Assembly: GCF_047675955.1 (NCBI RefSeq)
Contig: NW_027327441.1
Location: 248,001 to 312,000 of the forward strand
Length of the DNA: 64,000 nucleotides
Reading direction: 5' to 3'
From: Chlorocebus sabaeus
Lineage: Eukaryota > Chordata > Mammalia > Primates > Cercopithecidae
In this document: piece by piece, positions 48,801 through 60,618 of the stretch
Numbering within the stretch: position 1 is the stretch's first letter
How the letters are laid out: each line of letters starts with the position of its first letter
The notes under the pieces: generated by a model
What the model was told of the DNA's origin: nothing
Database searches by the model: none
What the model saw: the letters and a program-made list of their open reading frames with translations, nothing else
Made by a program: the position numbers and the translations under genes

Positions 48801-51740
48801 GAACAACCTTAGCGAAAAGCTTCTTGAAATGAAAGATGTAACTCTGTGGGATGAATTAACGGAACACAGAGCAGTTTCTCAGAAAGCTTCTTTCCAGTTT
48901 TGAACGGAAGATATTTCCTTTTTCACCATAGCCCTCTATGGGCTTCCAAATATCACTTTGCCAATTCCACAAGAACAGCCTAATCGAAAGGCTTCTTGAA
49001 GGGAAAGATGTAACTCTGTGAGATGAATTAACAGAACACAGAGCAGTTTCTCAGAAAGCTTCTTTCCAGTTTTGAACGGAAGATACTTCCCTTTTCACCA
49101 TTGCCCTCTATGGGCTTCCAAATATCCCTTTGCGAATTCAACTAGAACAGCCTTAGCGAAAGGCTTCTTGAAGGGAAAGATGTAACCTTGTGTGGTGAAT
49201 TAACAGAACACAGAGCAGTTTCTCAGAAAGATTCTTTCCAGTTTTGAACGGAAGATACTTCCTTTTTCACCATAGCCCTCTATGGACTTCCAAATATCCC
49301 TTTGCCAATTCCACAAGAACAGCCTTAGCGAAAGACTTCTTGAAGGGAAAGATGTAATTCTGTGAGATGAATTAACAGAACACAGAGCAGTTTCTCGGAA
49401 AGCTTCTTTCCAGTTTTGAACGGAAGATATTTCGTGTTTCACCATAGCCCTCTATGGGCTTCCAAATATCACTTTGCGAATTCCACAAGAACAGCCTTAG
49501 CGAAAGGCTTCTTGAAGGGAAAGATGTAACTCTGTGAGATGAATTAACAGAACACAGAGCAGTTTCTCAGAAAGCTTCTTTCCAGTTTTGAACGGAAGAT
49601 ATTTCCTTTTTCACCATAGCCCTCTATGGGCTTCTAAATATCACTTTGCCAATTCCACAAGAACAGCCTTATCGAAAGGCTTCTTGACGGGAAAGATGTA
49701 ACTCGGTGAGATGAATTAACAGAACACAGAGCAGTTTCTCAGAAAGCTTCTTTCCAGTTTTGAACGGAAGATATTTCCTTTTTCACCATAGCCCTCTATG
49801 GGCTTCCAAATATCCCTTTGCCAATTCCACAAGAACAGCTTTAGCAAAAGGCTTCTTGAAGGGAACGATGTAACTCTGTGAGATGAATTAACAGAACACA
49901 GAGCAGTTTCTCAGAAAGCTTCTTTGCAGTTTTGAACGGAAGATATTTCGTTTTTCACCATAGCCCTCTATGGGTTTCCAAATATCCCTTTGCCAATTCC
50001 ACAAGAACTGCCTTAGCGAAAGGCTTCTTGAAGGGAAAGATGTAACTCTGTGAGATGAATTAACAGAACACAGAGCAGTTTCTCAGAAAGCTTCTTTCCA
50101 GTTTTGAACGGAAGATATTTCGTTTTTCACCATAGCCCTCTATGGGCTTCCAAATATCCCTTTGCCAATTCCACAAGAACAGCCTTAGCGAAAGGCTTCT
50201 TGAAGGGAAAGATGTAACTATATGAGATGAATTAACAGAACACAGAGCAGTTTCTCAGAAAGCTTCTTTCCAGTTTTGAACGGAAGATATTTCCTTTTTC
50301 ACCATAGCCCTCTATCGGCTTCCAAATATCACTTTGCCAATTCCACAAGAACAGACTTAGCGAAAGGCTTCTTGAAGGGAAAGATGTAACTCTGTGAGAT
50401 GAATTAACAGAACACAGAGCAGTTTCTCAGAAAGCTTCTTTCCAGTTTTGAACGGAAGATACTTCCTTTTTCACCATTGCCCTCTACGTGCTTCCAAATA
50501 TCCCTTTGCGAATTCCACTAGAACAGCCTTAGCGAAAGGCTTCTTGAAGGGAAAGATGTAACGTTGTGAGATGAATTAACAGAACACAGAGCAGTTTCTC
50601 AGAAAGATTCTTTCCAGTTTTGAACGGAAGATACTTCCTTTTTCACCATAGCCCTCAATGGGCTTTCAAATATCCCTTTGCCAATTACACAAGAACAGCC
50701 TTAGCGAAAGGCTTCTTGAAGGGAAAGATGTAACTCTGTGAGATCAATTAACAGAACACAGAGCAGTTTCTCAGAAAGCTTCTTTCCAGTTTTGAACGGA
50801 AGATATTTCCTTTTTCACCATAGCCCTCTGTGGGCTTCCAAAGATCACTTTGCCAATTCCACAAGAACAGCCTTAGCGAAAGGCTTCTTGAAGGGAAAGA
50901 TGTAATTCTGTGAGATGAATTAACAGAACACAGAGCAGTTTCTCAGAAAGCTTCTTTCAAGTATTGAACGCAAGATATTTCCTTTTTCACAGTAGCCCTC
51001 CATGGACTTCCAAATATCCCTTTGTCAATTCCACAAGAACAGCCTTAGCGAAAGGCTTCTTGAAGGGAAAGATGTATCTCTGTGAGATGAATTAACAGAA
51101 CACAGAGCAGTTTCTCGGAAAGCTTCTTTCCAGTTTTGAACGGAAGATATTTCGTGTTTCACCATAGCCCTCTATGGGCTTCCAAATATCACTTTGCGAA
51201 TTCCACAAGAACAGACTTAGCGAAAGGCTTCTTGAAGGGAAAGATGTAACTCTGTGAGATGAATTAACAGAACACAGAGCAGTTTCTCAGAAAGCTTCTT
51301 TGCAGTTTTGAACGGAAGATATTTCCTTTTTCACCATAGCCCTCTATCGGCTTCCAAATATCACTTTGCCAATTCCACAAGAACAGACTTAGCGAAAGGC
51401 TTCTTGAAGGGAAAGATGTAACTCTGTGAGATGAATTAATAGAACACAGAGCAGTTTCTCAGAAAGCTTCTTTCCAGTTTTGAACGGAAGATATTTCCTT
51501 TTTCACCATAGCCCTCTATGGGCTTCCAAATATCCCTTTGCCAATTCCACAAGAACAGCCTTAGCGAAAGGCTTCTTGAAGGGAAAGATGTAACTCTGTG
51601 AGATGAATTAACAGAACACAGAGCAGTTTCTCAGAAAGCTTCTTTCCAGTTTTGAACGGAAGATATTTCCTTTTTCACCATAGCCCTCTATGGGCTTCCA
51701 AATATCACTTTGCCAATTCCACAAGAACAGACTTTGCGAA
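45893..51740 (-). repeat. Mosaic alpha-satellite stretch between blocks D1 and D2
   Basis: 34 monomers of satellite only. Three copies of the CATTGCCCTCTACG unit (46,012; 48,076; 50,484) are each followed by the AACGTTGTGAG unit. The piece about 47,100-48,300 recurs near 15.3, 57.3 and 62.6 kb. The unit near 50,215 has an unusual GTAACTATATGAG, also seen near 45,570. No gene or non-satellite sequence is seen. Confidence 0.82.
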
Positions 51741-54700
51741 AGGCTTCTTGAAGGGAAAGATGTAACTCTGTGAGATGAATTAACAGAACACAGAGCAGTT
51801 TCTCAGAAAGCTTCTTTCCAGTGTATAACGCAAGATATTTCCTTTTTCACCGTAGCCCTCCTTGGGCTTCCAAATATCTCTTTGCCAATTCCACAAGAAC
51901 AGCATTAGCGAAAGGCTTCTTGAAGGGAAAGATGTAACTCGGCGAGATGAATTAACAGAACACAGAGCAGTTTCTCAGGAAGCTTCTTTCCAGTTTTGAA
52001 CGGAAGATTTTTCCTTTTTCACCGTAGCCCTCTATGGGCTTCCAAATATCACTTTGCCAATTCCACAAGAACAGCCTTAGCGAAAGGCTTCTTGAAGGGA
52101 AAGATGTAACTCTGTGAGATGAATTAACAGAACACAGAGCAGTTTCTCAGAAGGCTTCTTTCCAGTATTGAACGCAAGATATTTCCTTTTTCACAGTATC
52201 CCTCCATGGACTTCCAAATATCACTTTGCCAATTCCACAAGAACAGCCTTAGCGAAAGGGTTCTTGAAGGGAAAGATGTAACTCTGTGAGATGAATTAAC
52301 GGAACACAGAGCAGTTTCTCAGAAAGCTTCTTTCCAGTTTTGAACGGAAGTTATTTCCTTTTTCACCATAGCCCTCTATGGGCTTCCAAATATCACTTTG
52401 CTAATTCCACAACAACAGCCTTAGCGAAAGGCTTCTTGAAGGGAAAGATGTAACTCTGTGAGATGAATTAACAGAACACAGAGCAGTTTCTCAGAATGCT
52501 TCTTTCCAATATTGAACGCAAGATATTTCCTTTTTCACAGTAGCCCTCCATGGACTTCCAAATATCCCTTTGCCAATTCCACAAGAACAGCCTTAGCGAA
52601 AGGCTTCTTGAAGGGAAAGATGTAACACTGTGAGTTGAATTAACAGAACACAGAGCAGTTTCTCAGAAAGCTTCTTTCCACTTTTGAACGGAAGATATTT
52701 CCTTTATCACCATAGCAATCTACGGGCTTCCAAATATCACTTTGCCAATTCCACAAGAACAGCCTTAGCGAAAGGCTTCTTGAAGGGAAAATTGTAACAC
52801 TGTGAGATGAATTAACAGAACACAGAGCAGTTTCTCAGAAAGCTTCTTTCCAGTTTTGAAAGGAAGACACTTCCTTTTTCCCATAGCGCTCTATGGGCTT
52901 CCAAATATCCCTTTTCCAATTCCACAAGAACAGCCTTAGCGAAAGGCTTCTTGAAGGGAAAGATGTAACTCTGTGAAATGAATTAACAGAACACAGAGCA
53001 GTTTCTCAGAAAGCTTCTTTCCAGTTTTGAACGGAAGATTTTTCCTTTTTCACCATAGCCCTCAATGGGCTTCCAAATATCACTTTGCCAATTCCACAAG
53101 AACAGCCTTAGCGAAAGGCTTCTTGAAGGGAAAGATGTAACTCTGTGAGATGAATTAACGGAACAGAGAGCAGTTTCTCAGAAAGCATCTTTCCAGTTTT
53201 GAACGAAAGATATTTCCTTTTTCACCATAGCACTTAATGGGCTTCCAAATATCCCTTTGCCAATTCCCCAAGAACAGCCTTAGCGAAAGGCTTCTTGAAG
53301 GGAAAGATGTAACTCTGTGGGATGAATTAACAGAAAACAGAGCAGTTTCTCAGAAAGCTTCTTTCCAGTATTGAACCGAAGATATTTCCTTTTTCACCGT
53401 AGCCCTCTGTAGGCTTCCAAAGATCACTTTGCCAATTCCACAAGAACAGCCTTAGCGAAAGGCTTCTTGAAGGGAAAGATGTAACTCTGTGAGATGAATT
53501 AACAGAACACAGAGCAGTTTCTCAGAAAGCTTCTTTCCAGTTTTGAAAGGAAGATACTTCCTTTTTCCCGTAGCCCTCTATGGGCCTCCAAATATCCCTT
53601 TTCCAATTCCACAAGAACAGCCTTAGCGAAAGGCTTCTTGAAGGGAAAGATGTAACTCTGTGAGATGAATTAACAAAACACAGAGCAGTTTCTCAGAAAG
53701 CTTCTTTCCAGTATTGAACGCAAGATATTTACTTTTTCACCGTAGCCCTCCTTGGGCTTCCAAATACCACTTTGCCAATTCCACAAGAACAGCCTAATCG
53801 AAAGGCTTCTTGAAGGGAAAGATGTAACTCTGTGAGATGAATTAACAGAACACAGAGCAGTTTCTCAGAAAGCTTCTTTCCAGTTTTGAACGGAAGATAT
53901 TTCCTTTTTCACCATAGCCCTCTATGGGCTTCCAAATATCACTTTGTCAATTCCACAAGAACAGCCTTAGCGAAAGGCTTTTGAAGGGAAAGATGTAACT
54001 CTGTGAGATGAATTAATAGAACACGGAGCAGTTTCTCAGAAAGCTTCTTTCCAGTTTTGAACGGAAGATATTTCCTTTTTCACCATAGCCCTCTATCGGC
54101 TTCCAAATATCACTTTGCCAATTCCACAAGAACAGCCTTAGCGAAAGGCTTCTTGAAGGCAAAGATGTAACTCTTTGAGGTGAGTTAACAGAACACAGAG
54201 CACTATCTCAAAAAGCTTCTTTCCAGTATTGAACGCAAGATATTTCCTTTTTCACAGTAGCCCTCCATGGACTTCCAAATATCTCTTTGCCAATTCCACA
54301 AGAACAGCCTTAGCAAAAGGATTCTTGCAGGGAAAGACGTAACTCTGTGAGATGAATTAACAGAACACAGAGCAGTTTCTCAGAAAGCTTCTTTCCAGTT
54401 TTGAACGGAAGATATTTCCTTTTTCACCATAGCCCTCTATGGGCTTCCAAATATCCCTTTGCCAAGTCCACAAGAACAGCCTTAGCGAAAGGCTTCTTGA
54501 AGGGAAAGATGTAACTCTCTGAGATGAATTAAGAGAACACAGAGCAGTTTCTCAGAAAGCTTCTTTCCAGTTTTGAACGGAAGACATTTCCTTTTCCACC
54601 ATAGCCCTCAATGGGCTTCCAAATATCACTTTGCCAATTCCACAAGAACAACCTTAGCGAAAAGCTTCTTGAAATGAAAGATGGAACTCTGTGGGATGAA

Positions 54701-54833
54701 TTAACGGAACACAGAGCAGTTTCTCAGAAAGCTTCTTTCCAGTTTTGAACGGAAGATATTTCCTTTTTCACCATAGCCCTCTATGGGCTTCCAAATATCA
54801 CTTTGCCAATTCCACAAGAACAGCCTAATCGAA
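51741..54833 (-). repeat. Block D2: second copy of the 18-monomer segment
   Basis: Same order and, within 1 bp, the same length as 42,801-45,892. The first unit reads GTGTATAACG in place of GTATATAACG. Few base differences are visible by eye. The copies part at 54,834, where D2 continues with a TATCGGC unit not found at that place in D1. A nine-monomer part (52,085-53,630) has a third copy at 58,445-59,990. Confidence 0.84.
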
Positions 54834-55462
54834 AGGCTTCTTGAAGGGAAAGATGTAACTCTGTGAGATGAATTAACAGAACACAGAGCAGTTTCTCAGA
54901 AAGCTTCTTTCCAGTTTTGAACGGAAGATATTTCCTTTTTCACCATAGCCCTCTATCGGCTTCCAAATATCACTTTGCCAATTCCACAAGAACAGACTTA
55001 GCGAAAGGCTTCTTGAAGGGAAAGATGTAACTCTGTGAGATGAATTAACAGAACACAGAGCAGTTTCTCAGAAAGCTTCTTTCCAGTTTTGAACGGAAGA
55101 TATTTCCTTTTTCACCATTGCCCTCTACGGGCTTCCAAATATCCCTTTGCGAATTCCACTAGAACAGCCTTTGCGAAAGGCTTCTTGAAGGGAAAGATGT
55201 AACGTTGTGAGATGAATTAACAGAACACAGAGCAGTTTCTCAGAAAGATTCTTTCCAGTTTTGAACGGAAGATACTTCCTTTTTCACCATAGCCCTCAAT
55301 GGGCTTTCAAATATCCCTTTGCCAATTCCACAAGAACAGCCTTAGCGAAAGGCTTCTTGAAGGGAAAGATGTAACTCTGTGAGATGAATTAACAGAACAC
55401 AGAGCAGTTTCTCGGAAAGCTTCTTTCCAGTTTTGAACGGAAGATATTTCCTTTTTCACCTT
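54834..55462 (-). repeat. Short mosaic stretch leading into the tandem higher-order repeat
   Basis: Nearly four monomers: a TATCGGC unit, a CATTGCCCTCTACGGG unit (55,125, here with ATATTTCC instead of the usual ATACTTCC), the AACGTTGTGAG unit, and a hybrid whose left part carries CTCGGAAAG and whose right part, from about 55,463, joins the GGGCCTCC unit that begins the next block. Confidence 0.75.
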
Positions 55463-58400
55463 ACCCCTCTATGGGCCTCCAAATATCCCTTTTCCAATTC
55501 CACAAGAACAGCCTTAGCGAAAGGCTTCTTGAAGGGAAAGATGTAACACTGTGAGATGAATTAACAAAACACAGAGCAGTTTCTCAGAAAGCTTCTTTCC
55601 AGTATTGAACGCAAGATATTTACTTTTTCACCGTAGCCCTCCTTGGGCTTCCAAATACCACTTTGCCAATTCCACAAGAACAGCCTAATCGAAAGGCTTC
55701 TTGAAGGGAAAGATGTAACTCTGTGAGATGAATTAACAGAACACAGAGCAGTTTCTCAGAAAGCTTCTTTCCAGTTTTGAACGGAAGATATTTCCTTTTT
55801 CACCATAGCCCTCTATGGGCTTCCAAATATCACTTTGTCAATTCCACAAGAACAGCCTTAGCGAAAGGCTTTTGAAGGGAAAGATGTAACTCTGTGAGAT
55901 GAATTAATAGAACACGGAGCAGTTTCTCAGAAAGCTTCTTTCCAGTTTTGAACGGAAGATATTTCCTTTTTCACCATAGCCCTCTATGGGCTTCCAAATA
56001 TCACTTTGCCAATTCCACAAGAACAGCCTTAGCGAAAGGCTTCTTGAAGGCAAAGATGTAACTCTTTGAGGTGAGTTAACAGAACACAGAGCACTATCTC
56101 AAAAAGCTTCTTTCCAGTATTGAACGCAAGATATTTCCTTTTTCACAGTAGCCCTCCATGGACTTCCAAATATCTCTTTGCCAATTCCACAAGAACAGCC
56201 GTAGCAAAAGGATTCTTGCAGGGAAAGACGTAACTCTGTGAGATGAATTAACAGAACACAGAGCAGTTTCTCAGAAAGCTTCTTTCCAGTTTTGAACGGA
56301 AGATATTTCCTTTTTCACCATAGCCCTCTATGGGCTTCCAAATATCCCTTTGCCAAGTCCACAAGAACAGCCTTAGCGAAAGGCTTCTTGAAGGGAAAGA
56401 TGTAACTCTCTGAGATGAATTAAGAGAACACAGAGCAGTTTCTCAGAAAGCTTCTTTCCAGTTTTGAACGGAAGACATTTCCTTTTCCACCATAGCCCTC
56501 AATGGGCTTCCAAATATCACTTTGCCAATTCCACAAGAACAACCTTAGCGAAAAGCTTCTTGAAATGAAAGATGGAACTCTGTGGGATGAATTAACGGAA
56601 CACAGAGCAGTTTCTCAGAAAGCTTCTTTCCAGTTTTGAACGGAAGATATTTCCTTTTTCACCATAGCTCTCTATGGGCTTCCAAATATCACTTTGCCAA
56701 TTCCACAAGAACAGCCTAATCGAAAGGCTTCTTGAAGGGAAACATGTAACTCTGTGAGATGAATTAACAGAACACAGAGCAGTTTCTCAGAAAGCTTCTT
56801 TCCAGTTTTGAACGGAAGATACTTCCTTTTTCACCATTGCCCTCTACGTGCTTCCAAATATCCCTTTGCGAATTCCACTAGAACAGCCTTAGCGAAAGGC
56901 TTCTTGAAGGGAAAGATGTAACGTTGTGAGATGAATTAACAGAACACAGAGCAGTTTCTCAGAAAGATTCTTTCCAGTTTTGAACGGAAGATACTTCCTT
57001 TTTCACCATAGCCCTCAATGGGCTTTCAAATATCCCTTTGCCAATTCCACAAGAACAGCCTTAGCGAAAGGCTTCTTGAAGGGAAAGATGTAACTCTGTG
57101 AGATGAATTAACAGAACACAGACCAGTTTCTCGGAAAGCTTCTTTCCAGTTTTGAACGGAAGATATTTCGTGTTTCTCCATAGCCCTCTATGGGCTTCCA
57201 AATATCACTTTGCGAATTCCACAAGAACAGCCTTAGCGAAAGGCTTCTTGAAGGGAAAGATGTAACTCTGTGAGATGAATTAACAGAACACAGAGCAGTT
57301 TCTCAGAAAGCTTCTTTCCAGTTTTGAACGGAAGATATTTCGTTTTTCACCATAGCCCTCTATGGGCTTCCAAATATCCCTTTGCCAATTCCACAAGAAC
57401 AGCCTTAGCGAAAGGCTTCTTGAAGGGAAAGATGTAACTCTGTGAGATGAATTAACAGAACACAGAGCAGTTTCTCAGAAAGCTTCTTTCCAGTTTTGAA
57501 CGGAAGATATTTCCTTTTTCACCATAGCCCTCTATCGGCTTCCAAATATCACTTTGCCAATTCCACAAGAACAGACTTAGCGAAAGGCTTCTTGAAGGGA
57601 AAGATGTAACTCTGTGAGATGAATTAACAGAACACAGAGCAGTTTCTCAGAAAGCTTCTTTCCAGTTTTGAACGGAAGATATTTCCTTTTTCACCATAGC
57701 CCTCTATGGGCTTCCAAATATCCCTTTGCCAATTCCACAAGAACAGCCTTAGCGAAAGGCTTCTTGAAGGGAAAGATGTAACTCTGTGAGATGAATTAAC
57801 AGAACACAGAGCAGTTTCTCAGAAAGCTTCTTTCCAGTTTTGAACGGAAGATATTTCCTTTTTCACCATAGCCCTCTATGGGCTTCCAAATATCACTTTG
57901 CCAATTCCAAAAGAACAACCTTAGCGAAAGGCTTCTTGAAGGGAAAGATGTAACACTGTGAGATGAATTAACAGAACAAAGAGTAGTTTCTCAGAAAGCT
58001 TCTTTCCAGTTTTGAACGGAAGATATTTCCTTTTTCACCTTAGCCCTCTATGGGCTTCCAAATATCAGTTTGCCAATTCCACAAGAACAGCCTAATCGAA
58101 AGGCTTCTTGAAGGGAAAGATGTAACTCTGTGAGATGAATTAACAGAACACAGAGCAGTTTCTCAGAAAGCTTCTTTCCAGTTTTGAACGGAAGATACTT
58201 CCTTTTTCACCATTGCCCTCTACGTGCTTCCAAATATCCCTTTGCGAATTCCACTAGAACAGCCTTAGCGAAAGGCTTCTTGAAGGGAAAGATGTAACGT
58301 TGTGAGATGAATTAACAGAACACAGAGCAGTTTCTCAGAAAGATTCTTTCCAGTTTTGAACGGAAGATACTTCCTTTTTCACCATAGCCCTCAATGGGCT

Positions 58401-60618
58401 TTCAAATATCCCTTTGCCAATTACACAAGAACAGCCTTAGCGAAAGGCTTCTTGAAGGGAAAGATGTAACTCTGTGAGATGAATTAACAGAACACAGAGC
58501 AGTTTCTCAGAAGGCTTCTTTCCAGTATTGAACGCAAGATATTTCCTTTTTCACAGTATACCTCCATGGACTTCCAAATATCACTTTGCCAATTCCACCA
58601 GAACAGCCTTAGCGAAAGGGTTCTTGAAGGGAAAGATGTAACTCTGTGAGATGAATTAACGGAACACAGAGCAGTTTCTCAGAAAGCTTCTTTCCAGTTT
58701 TGAACGGAAGTTATTTCCTTTTTCACCATAGCCCTCTATGGGCTTCCAAATATCACTTTGCTAATTCCACAACAACAGCCTTAGCGAAAGGCTTCTTGAA
58801 GGGAAAGATGTAACTCTGTGAGATGAATTAACAGAACACAGAGCAGTTTCTCAGAATGCTTCTTTCCAATATTGAACGCAAGATATTTCCTTTTTCACAG
58901 TAGCCCTCCATGGACTTCCAAATATCCCTTTGCCAATTCCAAAAGAACAGCCTTAGCGAAAGGCTTCTTGAAGGGAAAGATGTAACACTGTGAGTTGAAT
59001 TAACAGAACACAGAGCAGTTTCTCAGAAAGCTTCTTTCCAGTTTTGAACGGAAGATATTTCCTTTATCACCATAGCAATCTACGGGCTTCCAAATATCAC
59101 TTTGCCAATTCCACAAGAACAGCCTTAGCGAAAGGCTTCTTGAAGGGAAAATTGTAACACTGTGAGATGAATTAACAGAACACAGAGCAGTTTCTCAGAA
59201 AGCTTCTTTCCAGTTTTGAAAGGAAGACACTTCCTTTTTCCCGTAGCGCTCTATGGGCTTCCAAATATCCCTTTTCCAATTCCACAAGAACAGCCTTAGC
59301 GAAAGGCTGCTTGAAGGGAAAGATGTAACTCTGTGAAATGAATTAACAGAACACAGAGCAGTTTCTCAGAAAGCTTCTTTCCAGTTTTGAACGGAAGATT
59401 TTTCCTTTTTCACCATAGCCCTCAATGGGCTTCCAAATATCACTTTGCCAATTCCACAAGAACAGCCTTAGCGAAAGGCTTCTTGAAGGGAAAGATGTAA
59501 CTCTGTGAGATGAATTAACGGAACAGAGAGCAGTTTCTCAGAAAGCATCTTTCCAGTTTTGAACGAAAGGTATTTCCTTTTTCACCATAGCACTTAATGG
59601 GCTTCCAAATATCCCTTTGCCAATTCCACAAGAACAGCCTTAGCGAAAGACTTCTTGAAGGGAAAGATGTAACTCTGTGGGATGAATTAACAGAAAACAG
59701 AGCAGTTTCTCAGAAAGCTTCTTTCCAGTATTGAACCGAAGATATTTCCTTTTTCACCGTAGCCCTCTGTAGGCTTCCAAAGATCACTTTGCCAATTCCA
59801 CAAGAACAGCCTTAGCGAAAGGCTTCTTGAAGGGAAAGATGTAACTCTGTGAGATGAATTAACAGAACACAGAGCAGTTTCTCAGAAAGCTTCTTTCCAG
59901 TTTTGAAAGGAAGATACTTCCTTTTTCCCATAGCCCTCTATGGGCCTCCAAATATCCCTTTTCCAATTCCACAAGAACAGCCTTAGCGAAAGGCTTCTTG
60001 AAGGGAAAGATGTAACTCTGTGAGATGAATTAACAGAACACAGAGCAGTTTCTCGGAAAGCTTCTTTCCAGTTTTGAACGGAAGATATTTCCTTTTTCAC
60101 CATAGCCCTCTATGGGCTTCCAAATATCCCTTTGCCAATTCCACAAGAACAGCTTTAGCAAAAGGCTTCTTGAAGGGAACGATGTAACTCTGTGAGATGA
60201 ATTAACAGAACACAGAGCAGTTTCTCAGAAAGCTTCTTTCCAGTTTTGAACGGAAGATATTTCGTTTTTCACCATAGCCCTCTATGGGTTTCCAAATATC
60301 CCTTTGCCAATTCCACAAGAACTGCCTTAGCGAAAGGCTTCTTGAAGGGAAAGATGTAACTCTGTGAGATGAATTAACAGAACACAGAGCAGTTTCTCAG
60401 AAAGCTTCTTTCCAGTATTGAACCGAAGATATTTCCTTTTTCACCGTAGCCCTCTGTAGGCTTCCAAAGATCACTTTGCCAATTCCACAAGAACAGCCTT
60501 AGCGAAAGGCTTCTTGAAGGGAAAGATGTAACTCTGTGAGATGAATTAACAGAACACAGAGCAGTTTCTCAGAAAGCTTCTTTCCAGTTTTGAAAGGAAG
60601 ATACTTCCTTTTTCCCGT
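55463..60618 (-). repeat. Higher-order repeat copy H1 (30 monomers, 5,156 bp)
   Basis: From the GGGCCTCC unit near 55,471 the monomer order continues until the same point returns near 60,627, an interval of 5,156 bp (30 monomers less 4 bp). Three further markers give the same offset: TACTTTTTCACC (55,621 and 60,777), CTACG (56,844 and 62,000) and GTTTCTCCATAG (57,172 and 62,328). H1 includes the third, nine-monomer copy of part of block D (58,445-59,990). Its first 1.9 kb is also a copy of the end of D2 and beyond (from 53,575), 1,891 bp (11 monomers) upstream. Confidence 0.84.
58445..59990 (-). repeat. Block D3: nine-monomer third copy of part of block D
   Basis: Runs from the AAGGCTTC/CACAGTATACC unit to the CCCATAGCCCTCTATGGGCC unit at a constant 6,360-bp offset from 52,085-53,630, with the matching piece of D1 at about 43,145-44,690. 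In D2 it is preceded by the CTCGGCGAG unit; here it is preceded by the AACGTTGTGAG unit, so its left edge is a recombination junction. H2 reproduces that junction at 63,773. Confidence 0.8.

Noticed and set aside
795..60103. Open reading frames of 60-81 codons, mostly on the minus strand (for example 795-1,016, 20,045-20,266, 42,496-42,741)
   Set aside because: They are near-identical translations of the satellite unit, spanning one to one and a half monomers where a variant removes the usual stop. They recur with the block copies and have no start context, domain or codon bias. None is a gene.
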